Source: Candidatus Omnitrophica bacterium UBA1562
GTDB lineage: Bacteria > Omnitrophota > Gorgyraeia > Gygaellales > Profunditerraquicolaceae
DNA: 7,769 bases
NCBI GenBank assembly: GCA_002322525.1
Contig: DCOU01000124.1
Span: forward strand, 694-8,462
Reading direction: 5' to 3'
Shown here: positions 6,458 through 7,769 of the stretch, piece after piece
Position numbering within the stretch: position 1 is the stretch's first letter
Layout: each line of letters starts with the position of its first letter
Translations under genes and position numbers: made by a program
The notes under the pieces: model-generated
The model's input: only the letters and a program-made list of their open reading frames with translations
Database searches by the model: none
Told to the model about the DNA's origin: nothing

Positions 6458-7184
6458 ATTTAGCGAATTTATAAAAGAAAGACGGAACAAATCTAAGTAT
6501 AACAGTCAGGTTATCAAAGAATATCAGCGCTCCGATAGTCATAAGGAGTACGCCTGCAAATATCTCTCCGAATCTCACAAACCGTTTGTAACGCTCAAAA
6601 AAGCGCATGAATATCCCTATGCTAAATCCAGTAATGATAAAAGGGATGCCAAGCCCCAGTGAATAAATTGTCAAAAGAAACATCCCTTTTACAACAGTCT
6701 TTTGAGTTGCGGCCAGTGCAAGTATCCCTGCTAAAATTGGCCCAATACAAGGCGTCCAGCCAAAGGCAAAAGCAAGCCCAATTAAAAAAGCACCAAAGAG
6801 GCCTCCTGAATGCCGCTTTACTTTCAATCTCCTCTCTACATTGAGCCATCCAACGTTTAAAACTCCTAAAAGATGCAACCCCAAAATTACAATCAGCATA
6901 CCGGCTATCTTGGTTAATATTTTTAAATGAGCGGACAAAAATTTTCCCACAAAAGAAGCAGAAGCGCCTAAAGATATAAAGACAGCTGAAAATCCTATTA
7001 CGAAAAAAATAGATACCAGCCCTGCTTTTTTAATAATCTTTCTGCGCTGTGCGCCAGATTGAAGTTCTTCTAAGGATAATCCTGACAGAAATGAAATATA
7101 CCCCGGAATCAACGGTAATATGCAAGGAGAAAGAAATGAAAGAATACCGCCAACAAATGCAACTCCTATAGAAATATTGCCCAT
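6456..7184 (-). CDS. ccdA: CcdA-type cytochrome c biogenesis / thiol-disulfide membrane transporter
   Basis: This 242-residue protein has the CcdA/DsbD-beta layout of six membrane helices (roughly residues 7-30, 53-76, 88-110, 128-155, 165-190 and 203-224). The two conserved cysteines sit in the expected settings: C21 in LSPCILPLIPGY and C146 in GWTPCIGPILAG. CcdA proteins pass electrons from cytoplasmic thioredoxin across the membrane to periplasmic thioredoxin-fold proteins. Both redox cysteines are present, so it should be active. Length is normal for the family. The start has a strong Shine-Dalgarno sequence, and the next gene, a TlpA-like thioredoxin, is the usual partner. No ResB/CcsA-type haem ligation genes are visible, so a role in general extracytoplasmic thiol reduction is as likely as cytochrome c maturation. 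Confidence 0.93.
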   Translation of the reverse strand: MGNISIGVAFVGGILSFLSPCILPLIPGYISFLSGLSLEELQSGAQRRKIIKKAGLVSIFFVIGFSAVFISLGASASFVGKFLSAHLKILTKIAGMLIVILGLHLLGVLNVGWLNVERRLKVKRHSGGLFGAFLIGLAFAFGWTPCIGPILAGILALAATQKTVVKGMFLLTIYSLGLGIPFIITGFSIGIFMRFFERYKRFVRFGEIFAGVLLMTIGALIFFDNLTVILRFVPSFFYKFAK

Positions 7185-7185
7185 T

Positions 7186-7769
7186 TTACTCCTCCAAGAG
7201 TTCTTTCATTTTATTTACGCTCGTAGTAGGGAATTTACATATATAATTGGTGCAAACATAAACTGTGGTTTTATCTTCCAAGGCGGCCTGATTTTTTATG
7301 AATGGTATAAGCTCTATTATCCCTTCTTGCTCTTTCTCTCCGGTAGAACTCAAAACTACTACTTTGTTGGGAATGAATTTTTCATAAATAGCCTTTAACA
7401 TAGCCAAAGATTTTTCTTTATCCTTTCCTTGCGCAATAACAATCTCCTTTGAAGGGCCTAAAGCAAAGTCTAAAGCGATAAGCATCTGAGGGTAAGCGTT
7501 GGGCATCTGTGAAATAGCATTAGAAAATGCCTTCAAAAGAAGTTCCGCTTTTGTCTCAAATTCCTTCTCCATCGTAAGCCTCCCCAGCCGAATCAAATCT
7601 AACGCTGCCACTGAATTGCCAGAGGGGATCGCGCCATCATAAATTTCTTTCTGACGAACCAGGAGCTTTTCAGCATCATCCGCAGTAAAAAAGAACCCTC
7701 CGCTCGATTCATCCCAGAAAAACGCAAGCATATCATTTGCCAGACGCTTTGCCTCTTTTAGATAATCTG
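7186..7769 (-). CDS. SPATA20/YyaL-type thioredoxin-domain protein, C-terminal part (5' end beyond window)
   Basis: The frame stays open to the right edge, reading DYLKEAKRLAND before the first internal Met at 7731, so that Met is not the start and the gene begins outside the window. About 193 residues are visible. They match the C-terminal (alpha/alpha)6-barrel region of the SPATA20/YyaL (DUF255) family: an FFFTADD stretch, the family-typical DGAIPSGNSVAALDLIRLG segment, and a late cysteine pair in VCTNYIC. In this family an N-terminal thioredoxin-like domain precedes the barrel; it would lie off the window and cannot be checked. The biochemical role of the family is poorly defined. The TAA stop lies one base before the next gene, and the last codons (Leu-Leu-Glu-Glu) double as that gene's ribosome binding site, so the two are probably co-translated. 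Family assignment is firm; function is not. Confidence 0.88.
   Translation of the reverse strand, partial: DYLKEAKRLANDMLAFFWDESSGGFFFTADDAEKLLVRQKEIYDGAIPSGNSVAALDLIRLGRLTMEKEFETKAELLLKAFSNAISQMPNAYPQMLIALDFALGPSKEIVIAQGKDKEKSLAMLKAIYEKFIPNKVVVLSSTGEKEQEGIIELIPFIKNQAALEDKTTVYVCTNYICKFPTTSVNKMKELLEE
7189..7195 (-). promoter_or_regulatory. Ribosome binding site of the ccdA-like gene, embedded in the upstream gene's last codons
   Basis: GGAGGAG on the minus strand lies 4 bases upstream of the ATG at 7184 and inside the two Glu codons that end the preceding gene. This supports the ATG at 7184 and suggests translational coupling. Confidence 0.75.

Noticed and set aside
6443..6490. Upstream ATG at 6490 as the start of the TlpA-like gene (16 extra residues)
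   Set aside because: It lies inside ccdA, has no ribosome site of its own and would put a polar stretch ahead of a clean signal peptide. The ATG at 6442 follows a strong double Shine-Dalgarno.
7120..7398. Plus-strand open frame of 92 codons, and other plus-strand frames (for example 1006-1448, 2912-3112, 4835-5155, 6273-6662, 6659-6844)
   Set aside because: All lie antisense to well-supported minus-strand genes, and none has a recognisable domain or clear ribosome site.
1..7769. CRISPR arrays, tRNA or rRNA genes, insertion sequences, terminators
   Set aside because: Coding frames cover nearly the whole window and the longest gap is 26 bases. No repeat array, cloverleaf, transposase or hairpin with a T-run was seen by eye.

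Overview
The window is a dense, single-strand gene cluster. Eight genes all read on the minus strand (right to left) with gaps of 1 to 26 bases and one 4-base ATGA overlap. No gap is long enough to hold a terminator, and no RNA gene, insertion sequence, CRISPR array or long repeat was seen. It looks like the interior of one operon that runs off both edges. The genes point to a Gram-negative-type bacterium: a CcdA/TlpA thiol relay, a Tat-type signal on an aldo/keto reductase, and a fused SagB-type flavoprotein. The moderately AT-rich composition and the domain combinations suggest an uncultured lineage of the Omnitrophota, Nitrospirota or Desulfobacterota sort. That placement is an inference from gene style and is weak.

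In transcription order: (1) the C-terminal part of a SPATA20/YyaL-type thioredoxin-domain protein, entering from the right edge; (2) a CcdA-type membrane thiol reductase; (3) an exported TlpA-like thioredoxin whose active site reads CPPY instead of CPPC; (4) an 804-residue membrane protein with a central spermidine-synthase-like fold that lacks the usual catalytic aspartate; (5) a 686-residue fusion of a duplicated, His-bearing membrane domain with two tandem SagB-type nitroreductase domains; (6) a Tat-signal aldo/keto reductase with an intact catalytic tetrad; (7) a 68-residue remnant or miniature of a carboxymuconolactone decarboxylase/AhpD-like protein lacking its core; (8) the N-terminus of a PiT (PHO4) phosphate transporter, running off the left edge.

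The middle of the cluster (genes 2 to 6) reads as an envelope redox module. CcdA would carry reducing equivalents out to the TlpA-like protein. The fusion protein has four well-spaced histidines in its membrane part, and its flavin domains are predicted to lie outside the cytoplasmic membrane. The Tat-routed reductase would act in the same compartment. The most striking detail is that the two flavin domains have lost opposite halves of the FMN-binding signature, so together they could make one composite site inside a single chain. The joint function and substrate are unknown.
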